A stretch of DNA of 64,000 bases from Juglans regia (lineage: Eukaryota; Streptophyta; Magnoliopsida; Fagales; Juglandaceae). Position numbers and translations under genes: made by a program. Shown here piece after piece: positions 21,772-33,200 of this stretch. The notes below the pieces were generated by a model, which did no database searches, was not told the DNA's origin, and saw nothing but the letters and a program-made list of their open reading frames with translations. The stretch lies in NCBI RefSeq assembly GCF_001411555.2, contig NC_049905.1, positions 17,028,891 through 17,092,890 on the forward strand. Reading direction: 5' to 3'. Each line of letters begins with the position of its first letter. Positions within the stretch are counted from its first letter, which is position 1.

Positions 21772-22805
21772 TCAGTGCAAACTCCAAGCCCACTGACTTC
21801 TGCCAGTATCCGAGATCGACACAAACAACCTCTGCACTTTTGGGCTCAACAATCGGTCAAATGCCTTGTTAAATTGCTCGGGCGGTAGGGGAGGTTCAAC
21901 TTCTTCAAGCAGTTTCATACAATGCATTTGGAGATCAAACACCCCAGATGACTCCATGCTAGTGTTGTCTTTACTGCGCTTCCTTGACTTGGTGTACTCC
22001 ATCGTTGCCTTCTCTCTAGCTTTGGCACTGGGTCTGATAGCATTGAGGGTCTCGCTCATTTGCACTTGAATGGCTGGGTCTGGGGTGGGCCCTCCTTTCT
22101 GTCGTCTACGAGACCCGCTGGCGTAGGAGGCAGAGAAGGGTCTCGGTTGCACCTAGGGATCGCCCTAGGGGTTGGCATGATCATCAGTGAGTGGTGTCCC
22201 ACGATTTCCCATCTCTTCATCAAGCAAGCGCTCATCGTCACTGTCTGGGGCCGGATCTGTCGAAACACGATGCATTGTACCAGTCGCAACAGAACAACCA
22301 AATATTGCGCAAAGTTGTTCATACTTTGGGCATCCCATCGTCTTGAAATGCTTCCATGATGGTCTAACCTAAGGGCAGAACAGAGTGATTAGAATTAACA
22401 ATTAACATCATCAAATTATTGATGTCATCTCTAGTACTAAAAGCATTTAAAAATGACTTAAATAGATTGTAGTACCCGAAGGGCATTTGCCCAGTGTTCT
22501 TCACTAGCTATTGGTGCCTTCCTCTCTAGGTCCCACCCCAAGCCAGTTTGCTTCATAAGATCCGTAAATTCCCGTTGTCTGCGTTTGAGAAGAGCTAGTT
22601 TGCCTTTAACTTGATCAGAATTAAAATTTCTTGTCCCAACTGCAGACAACCTTTCAACAAGCCTTACATGATCACTGTTCGTGATCCTCCCTCCCCTCAG
22701 TCTACCCATCAGGGTATCTTCATACAACATGTCTATCAACAAATCCTCGAACCCATCTGTCCATAAGCTTCCATCCCAGGTCGAATCGATTGTCTCATTC
22801 TCCAT
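21772..22805 (-). pseudogene. MYB/SANT-like DNA-binding protein of the PIF/Harbinger element
   Basis: Exon 1 is 22805-22476 and exon 2 is 22368-21772. Exon 1 encodes a trihelix-like MYB/SANT domain (SLWTDGFEDLLIDMLYED..., DQVKGKLALLKRRQREF, TGLGWD). Exon 2 opens VRPSWKHFKTMGCPKYEQLC and continues into a basic, coiled C-terminal part (AKAREKATMEYTKSRKRSKD). Two in-frame TAG codons lie near 22160-22175 between the two halves of exon 2. In autonomous PIF/Harbinger elements this protein binds the transposon ends and helps bring in the transposase. The domain and gene order are visible; the role is known from the family. Confidence 0.85.
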
Positions 22806-23530
22806 ATAAATCTAATATATGTTCAAATGAAACCAACGATTGCACATGGAGTGAGATATCAAACACCCCAGATTGGGTTTGTTCCAATTCACCATTACAT
22901 GGTGAACACACAATGGCATGTTTATCAACTAAGGAAGTTGGTAAATAATGACAGGAATTTTGAGTAATATGAAATCTATAATGAAGTAAGTATGAAAAAA
23001 TGAGTCGAGGAAGAAGGTACAAAACTTGAAAACTGATAAAATATGATATGAAGTAACTACATTCGTACCTTATGAGAGGATGACCTGGATGTTGAGCGTA
23101 AGTAGTAATGCTACATCAAGAAATGATATAAGTTAGACCTCCATCTCAGAAAAAAGTGTGACACCTTCTTCGGTAATCCTTACATGTGGATGATATAGAT
23201 ATAGCTGTGTTGCATAACTATATGCCTGAATTTTTATGCATGCTTAAAAATGAGACTGAAACCACAAGTTGTCTTACAATTTTACTTTTATACTTACGCT
23301 ATAATATAAATAAATTAAAGATAAGTATAGAAATAAGTTAAACATTACTATTGAACAATATTGGATGGAAGAGGGGCCCGACTCGATTAATTGTTTGATT
23401 TCTAATGATAAGTTGAACAATGTAGTGACTTCTAATTGAATATGAATACAACACAATTTTTCTCAAAAAAAAAAAAATTAGACAACTATTATTTAAATAA
23501 GCTAATATAATAAAATAAGCCTAGTATAAT
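22806..23530. other. Right flank of the PIF/Harbinger element
   Basis: Holds the presumed promoter of the two transposon genes and its right terminus, which I could not delimit. A phrase at 22853-22870 (GATATCAAACACCCCAGA) repeats one in the MYB-like gene near 21930-21955 (GATCAAACACCCCAGATGA), a small internal duplication. From 23460 the sequence becomes A/T-only. Confidence 0.4.
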
Positions 23531-23860
23531 AAGTTAATAATACATAATATTAAATTATTAAATTATAATAATATGTAATTAGACACTAGTATATAAATAA
23601 CTATAAGTCTAATATAATAAGTTAATAATACATAATACCAATTTACTAAAATATAGTAACATGTAATTAGACACAAGATATAAGTCTAGTATAGAAATCA
23701 GTTATAAATAAGTTAGACACTAATATAATATCATAATATGTAATATTATAGTATAATAACATGTAGTTAGACACTAAAAATAATATGTAATACTACAGTA
23801 TGATAACATTTAATTAGTCACTATACTATATGTCTAGTATAAAAATAAGTTATATATTAG
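23521..23860. repeat. Degenerate AT-rich tandem repeat, about 88 bp
   Basis: AAGTTAATAATACATAAT recurs at 23531 and 23618. ATGTAATTAGACAC recurs at about 23573, 23660 and, in changed form, 23761 and 23810. The period is about 88 bp for the first copies, then becomes irregular. The words (GTCTAGTATA, TAATTAGACAC) resemble those of the AT satellite at 31405-32400, but the units differ. Confidence 0.6.
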
Positions 23861-23989
23861 TATAGAAGTAATTTAGTAGTAAATAATATAGTTTTAATTT
23901 TTAATTTTTTCAAAAAATTGATATTTGAAAGCCCACAAAAAATTCTTTTTTAAATGGGCTATATATGAAGCTAAAAAAAAAAGAACCCC

Positions 23990-24126
23990 AAAGCTGAAAG
24001 CCAAAATCTGACTCTGCTCTGACAAGTCGGAGTTTAGATTTAAACTCTGACAAAATCGAAGTCGGAGTCGGAGTCGAATTTAGGGAAATCCAACTCCGAC
24101 TAAAACTAAGTTGGTGCTCACCCCTA
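23990..24126. mobile_element. Terminal part of a hAT-like non-autonomous element
   Basis: Contains repeated TCGGAGTCGGAGTCG and closes with GTTGGTGCTCACCCCTA, whose reverse complement TAGGGGTGAGCACC resembles plant hAT termini. A similar CGGAG/TCGGAGC-rich block lies at 3290-3375. The opposite end of this copy was not found. Confidence 0.4.
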
Positions 24127-24500
24127 CTAGTGCAAATGAGTTTTTTTGTTTTTCTTTTCTTGTTTTAAGCATTTTTTAAACATCCTTAATCATTAAGAAA
24201 AAAAATATAAATATAAATTTACTAATAATCACTTCCTTAACATCAAGGAAAAAAATAATAAAAATATATGAATGGGTACATTTTGTGGGCATAAAAAGTA
24301 CCATAGCTAGACCAATAACTATGTTTTGTTTTTTTTTTTTGTCTTTTTCTTTTTCATATTTTTTAAACATATTTAAATATATATATATTTAAAAAATACA
24401 TCAATTCATTAATAAACACTTCCTGAATCATTAAATAAAAAAAAACAAGCATCGGTCCGTTTGGGGGGTCCAATTCATCAGTCCCCCAAACATTTTCCTA
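24123..24500. mobile_element. Two adjoining copies of the A/T-rich MITE family (copies b and c)
   Basis: TACTAATAATCACTTCCTTAA near 24219 and CATTAATAAACACTTCCTGA near 24407 are diverged repeats of one core, each preceded by a poly-T arm and a TTTTTTAAACAT phrase. They match 61520-61640 in the same orientation and 3070-3200 in reverse. Confidence 0.55.
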
Positions 24501-24526
24501 AAAAAATACAAAAGAAAAAAAAAGTT

Positions 24527-24853
24527 GGCAAAGCCTTTTAGACGTTCAGATAAGATGATAAATTTGAGAATGAGAGTGAAATGATTTGAGTTAAGATGTT
24601 TTTATGAGGTTTTAAATGTTAATATTATTTTTGTTTTGAGATTTGAAAAAGTAAAATTATTTTTTGTGTTTTGTTTGGAAGTTCGGAATAATTGTAACGA
24701 CTAGATATTGATTTGACAAAAAAGTTAAAAATTTAAAATTGAAAAGTGTTTATATTTGTATTTGTATTTGTATTTGTAGTGTTTGAATGTTGAGATGCGG
24801 TGAGATGAGATGATACAAGATATGACCATTTTTCAATCAAAACGGGGCCTAAA
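24527..24853. mobile_element. MITE with GATGAGATGAG motif, larger copy
   Basis: Internal phrases TGATTTGAGTTAAGATGTTT and TTTGTTTGGAAGTTCGG and the right end GGTGAGATGAGATGAT...AAAACGGGGCC match a family also seen at 4670 and 16010. It has a (TATTTG)n run near 24750. The left terminus is uncertain. Confidence 0.5.
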
Positions 24854-24859
24854 TGATTG

Positions 24860-25463
24860 TGGTAGTTAAAAATTATACATGAGAAATACTTTTTAAATAT
24901 GTTACATCTTTGTGTGATTTGAAATAATAAAAAAACTAATTTATATTCCTAATTTTTCAATATGATATTAAATAATAAATAATTACTTATTATTATTTTT
25001 AATTATCTATTAGTTAACTAGATATAAGAGTAGGATTGCAAATAAACAGAGCAGCCTGTTAACAGTTCGAACTCAACTCATATATACTCAGTTAGCTCGA
25101 GCTTAACTAGAATATACTCGGTTCATTTAATGAATGAGATGTTCCTAAATATTAATACTGGTTTGAATATTAAACAAGCAATATTTGTATATCATTAACT
25201 ATATAAACAATATGATTTTCATTATATTAGGTAATGATAACACATATTGTAAAGTATTCTTATTGTGTAAAATATGTAAAATAACTTATATATTATAATA
25301 TGTAAAATAACTTATATATTATATATGCTTGTAATACACTTATATATATAATATATAGTAATGTATGCTACAATATATTTATAATTTATATTTGATAATA
25401 ATATATTATATAACCGAAATTATTGACTTATTATGCTATCTATATATTAAATGATATTATATA
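24860..25463. other. AT-rich intergenic, nothing recognised
   Basis: No frame or repeat of note, apart from a short duplication of AAAATATGTAAAATAACTTA-like sequence near 25267 and 25300. Confidence 0.4.
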
Positions 25464-26097
25464 TGTAAGGGGAATTTTCTCCTTGGAAAGGCCCACGAGG
25501 CCTCGACCAGGAACACAGCCTAATGAGGTCTCTTATCCAAATAAGGAACGAAACGACAACCAGGGAAGGGCGCCGACTGATCGACAAGACAGAACGACCT
25601 GACACACTGCAACCACCCTTGGGAACAGAATGTACACCAAACACAAGGAGAACTGGGGGGACCCTCGATTTATCGGCACCAGATCATCTATGGTTCATAT
25701 AAATCGGATCGGGGCCCAGAGAACCACTCCACATTAATGGCGCTGCTAATTAAGTCACATGCCACGATTATAAAACCGACATGGAGCCACGCCACATTAA
25801 AGAAAGTCTGACAGTAGACACCAAAAGAGAAGCCTGAACTTTGTGGGAAAAGACTATCTGCACCATCCCCAGGCATGGTATAAATAGCAAATCCCAGGTA
25901 CCGAAAAATTCTTTTTGATTCCTAGACTCTCTTACTTATTTACTACACTCCAAGAATATTTACTAACTTTGGCATTGGAGGTTCATCGGCCCCAAGGCCG
26001 CCCTCTCAAAGCCACAATATTTTCTACCATGTGCAGGTTTTCGAAGACCTGAGTTTTTGGAGCTTGGCCCAAAGGTGTGCGAAACACGACGTTAATA
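25464..26097 (+). mobile_element. 5' LTR of a Tat-lineage Ty3-gypsy element
   Basis: Begins TGTAAGGGGAATTTTC and ends near GACGTTAATA, about 634 bp. It contains a TATA box (GGTATAAATAG near 25878) and the U5 phrase AACTTTGGCATTGGAGG near 25967, which also occurs in the LTRs near 49890 and, on the minus strand, 45810-45835. No matching 3' LTR is present downstream, because the element is cut at about 28320. Confidence 0.7.
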
Positions 26098-26116
26098 GTG
26101 GCATTGTCTGTGGGAT
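26098..26116 (+). promoter_or_regulatory. Primer-binding site of the Tat element
   Basis: GTGGCATTGTCTGTGGGAT directly follows the LTR end. It corresponds to the GGCGCCGTCTGTGGGA type used by this plant lineage, with two or three changes. Related sites occur at about 45720-45740, 54113-54135 and 61283-61303 (all minus strand). Confidence 0.6.
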
Positions 26117-26429
26117 CGTAATAGATCTTGCGTGTCCTTCGTTCATCCGAGGTAACCCATTCTAGGTAACTCAAAGGATCGCTGAATCGACTCGAGACAT
26201 GGAAGTAGACCAGACGGAGAACCAGTCATGAGGGAACGAAAAAATTACGACAGAAGAAGACTAGGCATGCATAAATAAAGCTCAACGTGTAACGAAGGAG
26301 ACCGGCGTTCGGCCTTTGGCCCTCGATCGCGTGGAAGTTGCGAGCGAAATTCAAGATGAACGGGAGCTCTGAAAGGTAGAGACCATTGGACCACTAGAAC
26401 TCGTTATCCTCCACCTAGATCGGCCAGAG

Positions 26430-28320
26430 GCTAGGGTGAAGATTAGCGGCGAAATGACACAGAAAGCTCGAGATGCCATGCGACAACTCCTCGCCTAACA
26501 TTTGGACGTGTTTGCATGGAATCACGGGGACATGCTCGGGATAGCGCCTGAAATCATACATCACAGTTTAATCGTGGACCTAAAAGCCAGAGGGGTGCTG
26601 CAAAAGAGTCGAAGCCTCAGTGTGGAGAAGAACGCCGCCATAGCAGAAGAGGTGGACCGACTGCTGAAGGCGAGGTGGACTAACTGTTGAAGGCGAGGTT
26701 CATCTGAGAAGTTCACTACCCGGAGTGGTTGGCAATGGTGGTATTAGTAAAAAAGCTGAGTGGCAAATGGAGAATGTGTGTCGACTTCACTGACCACAAC
26801 AAAGCTTGCCCGAAAGATAGCTTCCCGCTTCCTCGCATTGACCTCATCGTCAACTCAACGACAGGTCATCGTATGCTCAGTTTCATGGATGCCTACTCGG
26901 GGTACAACCAAATCTGTATGAAGCCTGAAGACAAGGAGAAGACCTTGTTCATCACAGACCGAGGTTTGTACTGCTATAAGGCGATACCTTTCGGTCTAAA
27001 AAATGCGGGGGGCCACCTACCAATGGTTGGTTAACCGAATGTTCAAAGATCAGATAGGAAGAAATATAGAGGTCTACGTGAATGACCTGTTGGTAAAAAA
27101 CGGGACCTTAGAGCAGCATCTGGACTACTTGAGAGAGGCTTTTGAGATACTGTGGCAGTACCAAATGAAGCTAAACCAGGCAAAGTGCGCTTTTGGTGTC
27201 GGGTTGGGAAAGTTTATGAGGTTCATGGTGTCCAAACGGGGCATTGAGGTTAATCCCAAGAAAGTGGATGTCGTCCTATGCATGGCCCCACCACGCAACA
27301 TAAACGAAGTACAGAAGCTGGCTAGGCGAATCGCCGCCCTCAACAGGTTCGTCTCAAGACCAATCAACAAGTGTCTACCTTTTTTGAAAGTCTTGCGGAA
27401 GGTGAAGACATGGGACAACAAGTGTGACTAGGCATTCAAAGCCCTTAAGATGTACCTTGTGAGCCCTCCGCTCCTTAGCCAACCGTAGAGCGGGGAGACC
27501 TTGACCCTATATCTGGTCGTATCCCCTCAGACAGCTTCCTCAGCTCTGGTGTGCGAGGGGGAAGGGATACAAAAGCCTGTCTACTATGTCAGCTGGGCAT
27601 ATCGGGGTGCTAAAACCCGATATCCCCACATAAAGTAGTTAGCTTTTGCGTTGGTAGTGACCACGCGAAAGCTGCGCCCGTATTTCCAGGCTCACCTAGT
27701 ACGAGTCCTAATAGAGACTTTGCTAAAGAAGGTATTACAACGACCAGATGCTTCAGGACGTCTCATGAATTGGGCAGTGGAGTTGAGCGAGTTCGATATT
27801 GAGTGTGTGCCTCGAAACGCCATAAAGGGACAAGTGTTAGCGGATTTTGTCGTCGGGTTTACCGGGTTCCCGACAATGGACGTCGGTGCGCACCCTATAA
27901 AGTCCTAACAAGTATTCGTTGACGGGCTTGTCTTGACGGGCTGGAGGGGGAGCGGGGGTGCACATCGTGATGCCAGAAGGAGAAGAACACAATTATGCCA
28001 TTAAATTGACATTTAAAACAACAAATAAGGAAGTAGAGTATGAAGCGTTGCTCTTAGGATTGCAGGTGGCCAGAGCTTTAGGTGCCGCTAAGATCGAAGT
28101 GTGGGCCGATTCTCAAATGGTATTAAACCAAGTGCAGGGAGAGTTTGTTGTTAAGAGTGAGAAATTAAAGAGATATCTGGTGTTGGTAGAAGCTGAGCGT
28201 CCTCACTTCAAATATTACCAAATTCAGCAAGTACCGAGGACGGAAAATCAAAAGGTGAAGAAACTGACGCGTGGCGTCAGGGCAGGACGATTCTACCTTG
28301 TCGAAAAATACGGTAATTGA
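26430..28320 (+). pseudogene. Tat-lineage Ty3-gypsy polyprotein remnant (RT, RNase H, second RNase H)
   Basis: Pieces in order: a pol leader with FAWNHGDMLGIAPEIIHHSL, reverse transcriptase from 26729 (VVLVKKLSGKWRMCVDFTDH, SFMDAYSGYNQI, PFGLKNAG), the classical RNase H/connection up to about 27900, and a second RNase H-like domain from 27910 (EYEALLLGLQVARALGA, EVWADSQMVLNQVQGE). Two RNase H domains in series mark the Tat lineage (Ogre/Retand). Damage includes a gag cut short after about ten codons (26199), a small duplication at 26660-26700 causing a frame break, a frameshift at about 27010, several stops, and YVNDLLVK where the catalytic YVDDLLVK should be, so one RT aspartate is lost. Integrase is absent: the frame ends at the 28320 junction. 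Confidence 0.85.
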
Positions 28321-28667
28321 TTAAGCTGCATTATTGTATATTTAATACATTTAGAACCAATATATTTTTAATTATTTAATTATTTAATTATTAGTTTTAG
28401 ATGAAAAAATAGATAAGAGGCATAAATCCAAGTTATGATGTAAATTCATTAGTAGTATAATTTATGTTTAATTTTAATACTTGTGATTTAATTGTGTAAT
28501 GCTTCTTCACATGCACAACACACCGTTAATATTTTATTTTTTATTTTTTTTTCTAGTTTTATTTTTTTTTTAAATTAATTAATTAATTATTTTCTTTTTT
28601 ATTGATTTATTTTTCAGCCACTACCCAGCGGCAGCACCACCACCCATGCACGGTCTCCACCTTGCCC
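28321..28667. other. AT-rich spacer between the Tat remnant and a CACTA-like end
   Basis: Contains (TTAA)n- and (TTTTTA)-like runs and a short GC-richer stretch at 28615-28667. No gene or repeat recognised. Confidence 0.4.
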
Positions 28668-28860
28668 CACTACAACGAAAATTAGTCTTTGTGACGGTTT
28701 GGAAATTGTGACAGTGCCCAAACCATTATATTCGAACGTATACATATTCACGTTAGAACGTTCCCTAGACATTTGAACGTGGGGTTTATTTACGTGTGAA
28801 TGTAAAAAATTTTGGTGCCAACGTTCGAACGATATTGATTCTCACGTGCGAACGTTAATT
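28668..28860 (+). mobile_element. CACTA-like (En/Spm) terminus with subterminal repeats
   Basis: CACTACAACGAAAATTAG at 28668 matches the usual start of plant CACTA elements (CACTACAAGAAAA...). It is followed within 100 bp by the first of a dense set of related short motifs (TTCGAACGT, ACGTTAGAACGTT, AACGTTCGAACG, ACGTGCGAACGTT). This is the classical layout of a terminal inverted repeat plus subterminal transposase-binding repeats. The opposite terminus (expected to end in GTTGTAGTG) was not found in the window. Confidence 0.6.
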
Positions 28861-29199
28861 GATTTAAAAAAGATTGAGAATTGAAATGCAGTGATTTAAT
28901 ATTAAAGTTTTGTAAGCTAACATTAAAAAAGATTGGGAATTGAAATTCAAAAACAATAGATATATTAAACAATAATATTGTTCATTACATATGATAAAAA
29001 TAAAGTACAAAATACTCAAAACGTGTTAGTTCCATATTTATTAAAATCTTCAGTCAATGCGTTGACCTTTGCATTTGGGATATCTATCCAATGGAGAACA
29101 TCAGCGACAAAATCTCTAACATTCTGTTCTATTGACTCAATCTTTCGGTCTATGTGCGTAGTAATATCTGAAATCATCGCATCAATCTAAGCAGGCCGC

Positions 29200-30193
29200 G
29201 CATCTCCCATAGATATACCCGTCGGCGGCTGATTAGTACTCCCAACATGTGGCTCAAACTGGATTGGAGGAACAAGATCTGATACAGGGCCAGGTTGACG
29301 TCGAGCATGCCCCTTCCCCTGTTCAATGCTCCGACGGTGTGTGGTAATTTCAATGGGGCTCATCTAGTCTGTTCTTCATTCCTCCACCATGGGTTGCACA
29401 CTCCGGGCCAATAATAGCTTGGCAATGAGGACTCCATATGGGAGGTTTTCTGTGGAGACGACGCTCGTCTCATAACGAATCCTCTAAAAAATACGAAGTG
29501 GCAGGTTTCCACGTTCTACTTGTATAAGTAATTGTGCGCGTTTCCGGCTAAATGTGACCTTATGTCCCAAGGATTTACATTTGTTGCAACAATAAGATGC
29601 AACATGCGGAAAAAAGAGAGAGCTGTACCTGGCTGAAGGAGTTCTTCCTATCAATCCGATCTCGGTCAGTCCCAGTGAGGATGTAGAAATCCTCATCTCG
29701 ATTGCCATCCTCCTCATCAGTATCCCCAGCCTCTAACCGGTCAACTGGGCCAATAGATGATGCAAAAGTGCCTACATCTGCATCTACTCGGGATCCATCC
29801 ATAGGTTGAGCATCTTCTGCAGTCAATATCTCAGTTACGCGACCGATCCCCAAAAGCTAGGTAATGACATCCACCGAGACCTCGAACTGAACACCGCGTA
29901 GTGTTACAGTATGAGAGGATGCATCCTTAGGCATGGAGCACATATGCATATAAAACTCTCGAACCATTGAGGGGTATACCCCTCAATGTGCAGATACTCA
30001 TCCAACCTCTCATAACGAACACGTCTCGAACGTTCTTCTGCTCCCATATGAGTTCGTGAAAGTGGTTGATCATAACTTCTCGTTTAGAAATCATTGTTTG
30101 AGTCTCGATTCGAGATGTGTCCTCTATTGTTCCTTCCCTCCCCCCTTTCCTAGTAGTCAGAAGATGAGCCATATCTTGAAAGAAAAAAAACAT
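29200..30193 (-). pseudogene. Broken plant mobile-element ORF inside the motif swarm
   Basis: From 30193 the minus strand reads MAHLLTTRKGG (after a short lead), then HERLDEYLHIEGY, SMVREFYMHM, then TVTLRGVQFEVSVDVIT, a stop, and LLGIGRVTEILTAEDAQPMD, an acidic tract EAGDTDEEDGNRDEDF, then ENLPYGVLIAKLLLA and a C-terminal segment near 29050-29200. The 'vREFY...v.lRG..f......i...lg' and 'lPYG.li..l' pattern resembles the putative plant transposon protein domain found in retroelement and transposon ORFs. Frames shift at least twice and one TAG is in frame. The family call is by eye and the function is unknown. Confidence 0.45.
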
Positions 30194-31404
30194 TGAGCAA
30201 TATTAATATTATGAATCATATTATGTATTCTAGTCTAAATTATTTCTGGTACACGTTCGAATGTAAAATTTAACGTTCGAAGGATAAGTTTATACGTGCG
30301 AACGTTTTGGTTATTACGTTCACACATTAGATTATCTAGTATAAGCATTTGAACGTAATATGATAAATGTTCAAACGTGACGGCTCAAATACACATTGGA
30401 ACATATAAAGCATATAACGTTCGCACGTGATGAAGCTGTTGAACGTATTTAATAATATGTGCGAACGTACATAACTATTAGTTCAAACGTATATTTGGTT
30501 TATGACAACTGAAAGGTTTTACATTCGTGCGAATTACAAATAATGTTCACACATAATATTAACGTTCGCACGTATGTGCCACTCAAGAATATGAACAATC
30601 ATACGTGCGAACGTTACAAGCGTACGTTTGCATGTACAATTTAAATTCGCATGCATACTAAATACATTCTCATGTACTGTAGAACATTCACACGTTATAT
30701 GATTAACGTGCGAACGTGTATGTCGTCTTTCTCATTTGGAAGATATAACGTTTGAAAGTTATATCGTAACATTCAAACGTTATGATACAGAAATGGGTGA
30801 GTCAACTCAGTCATTCCCGTACACGTCAAAGACAATGAAACTGGCTAAATGCCACCGTAGAAATGAATTATAAACTTCAAGAAAACTTTCTATGGTGACC
30901 ATTTGGATATTGACAATCCGTAGTGGCGGAAAAATGACGATGAAGGTCTGGCCACCATTGGTTTTCGGAAACCACCGAAATCTCCATTAAACATTCAAAA
31001 AAATGTACCCAAAGGTTAAAGAGGGATGCCTATCTCTTGTGTGACAGTTGTGGCGGAGTTTGAGGGCAACGGCAACGGTGCAAGCGATGGTATGCAACGG
31101 AGGTTACGGATTGAGTGAGAGAGAAATGTGAGTTGTGCCGTTTCGCGTTCGAACTTAATCTTTTATACACTTAACGTTCGAACGTATAATAGTTAACGTG
31201 TGAACGTCAATTGATGAGAGAGAAAGATATCCAAATGTTTCAATTATAACGTCTGAATGTTTAATTACTTAATTCTCGTTACATGCGAACGTTATGTTAG
31301 TACGTGCGAACGCTTCTACTCAATGGCAAATACATGCGAACGTTATGTTTGTACATTCGAACGTCTCTATAATAAATTTTTTATAATTCATACCAAATAA
31401 TATA

Positions 31405-32400
31405 TTATATATACACTATACTTATGCTCTACGCACTAGTATATATACTATATATATTAGTCTAGTGTTATTAATTAGTTTAAAAAAGTGTAATTAACAA
31501 CTAATTTTGTTGTCTAGCATATTATAAGCTAATAATATATGTTATAATAACACTATGTACTAGTATAACTTATATACTAGTACAGAGGACACTATGCACT
31601 TGTATATATACTATATATATTAATCTAGCGTTGTTAATTAGTTTAATAAAATGTAATTAACTACGAATTTTGTTGTCTAGTATATTATAAGCTAATAATA
31701 TATGTTATACTAATAACACTATGTACTAGTATAATAGTACATATGGCACTATGCACTAGTATATATACTATATATATTAGTATAGTATTGTTAATTAGTT
31801 TAATAAAGTGTAATTAACATAATTAACAACTAATTTTGTTGTTTAGCATATTATAAGTTAATAATATATGTTATACTAATAACACTATGTACTACTATAT
31901 AAGTTATATTAGTACATAGTGCACTATTATAGTATATATACAATATATATTAGTCTAATGTTGTTAATTAATTTAATTAAGTCTAATTAACAACTAATGT
32001 TATATACTAACATATTATAAGCTAATAATATATGCTATACCAATAACATTATGTACTAGTATATAAGTTATACTAGTACATAGTGCACTAGTAAGAAATA
32101 GATACAATATATATTAGTCTAGTGTTGTTAAGTAGTTTAATAAAATGTAATTAACAACTAGTGTTATGTATTAACTTATTATAAGCTAATAATATATGCT
32201 ATACTAATACCATTATGTACTAGTATATAAGTTATACTAGTACATAGTGTACTAGTATAGTATATATACTATATATGCTAGTCTGGTATTGTTATGTAAT
32301 TAATAACATTCTTATTAATAATTAATGTTATGTACTAACATAATATAAACGAATAATATATAATGCATACCATTATTGTTATATAACCCACTATTGTTTA
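31405..32400. repeat. AT-rich satellite, about 165 bp x 6
   Basis: The phrase TATATACTATATATATTAGT followed by CTAGTGTTGTTAATTAGTTT recurs, with changes, at about 31440, 31605, 31760, 31932, 32100 and 32262, a period of 156-172 bp. Each unit also contains AAGCTAATAATATATG and ACTATGTACTAGTATA. The copies are clearly diverged. The array sits between two clusters of the 12-bp motif, that is inside the putative CACTA-like element. Confidence 0.8.
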
Positions 32401-32919
32401 AAAAATATATAAATATGTGAATTACGTTCGAACAATACAAATCTACGTTCGAACGTTTTGTACTGATGTGCGAACGTGGATTTACATGTGCGAATATTTT
32501 GAAAAATTTGGCGGTATCTTTTCCCGCATTATTTGATGATATTTATGTTAGAACGTGTATACTTAACGTTCTAACGTAGATGCATATACATGCGAATGTA
32601 ACGACGATATGTGCAAACATGAATGGAAAAATGGAGGGATCTTTCCTGTGTGAATTATGGGTCACACACCTATGAAATCATCAACAAAACGTGCAAACAT
32701 TTTGAATTATACATTTGAACTTAATCCGCGTGATCTGTGCTTGTTTTGGGATTATTATCGTAATGTTCGCACATGAACTATTGTACATTCGAACGTTTGT
32801 GAGTGTTAAAAATTAGGCGGTTCTTTTAGCGAGAACCAAAATTTCACGTAACGTGCGAACGTATATAATGACGTTACGAACTGACCTAATATTTGATGCG
32901 GCGACTTTTCATTTAACTT

Positions 32920-32988
32920 GTCGCTGCAATAGCTCGAGGACGCCTTCAATACATTGTCGCTGGAGTACAAAAGACCTATTGCAGCGAC
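32920..32988. repeat. 13-bp inverted repeat around a short loop
   Basis: GTCGCTGCAATAG at 32920-32932 is the reverse complement of CTATTGCAGCGAC at 32976-32988. Further GCGAC/GTCGC words lie at 32900 and 32957. Words of this type are common near ends of non-autonomous DNA transposons. No target duplication was identified. Confidence 0.6.
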
Positions 32989-33096
32989 CAAAAATTTTGA
33001 AAAAAAATAATGTCGCCCCAGACAAGTCTGGGGCGTTTAATCCGTGTCTTCTTCACTTGGAGAACTCTACTTCACTAAAACAGAGATAGAGTGAGA

Positions 33097-33101
<5 letters not shown>

Positions 33102-33139
<38 letters not shown>

Positions 33140-33200
33140 GTTAGAGAGAGGGAGAGAGTGAGAGAGATAGTTAGAGTGAGAGAGAGGGAGAGAGAGACAG
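33102..33200. repeat. (GA)n microsatellite
   Basis: An imperfect GAGA tract of about 100 bp, pure over 33102-33133. Confidence 0.9.
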
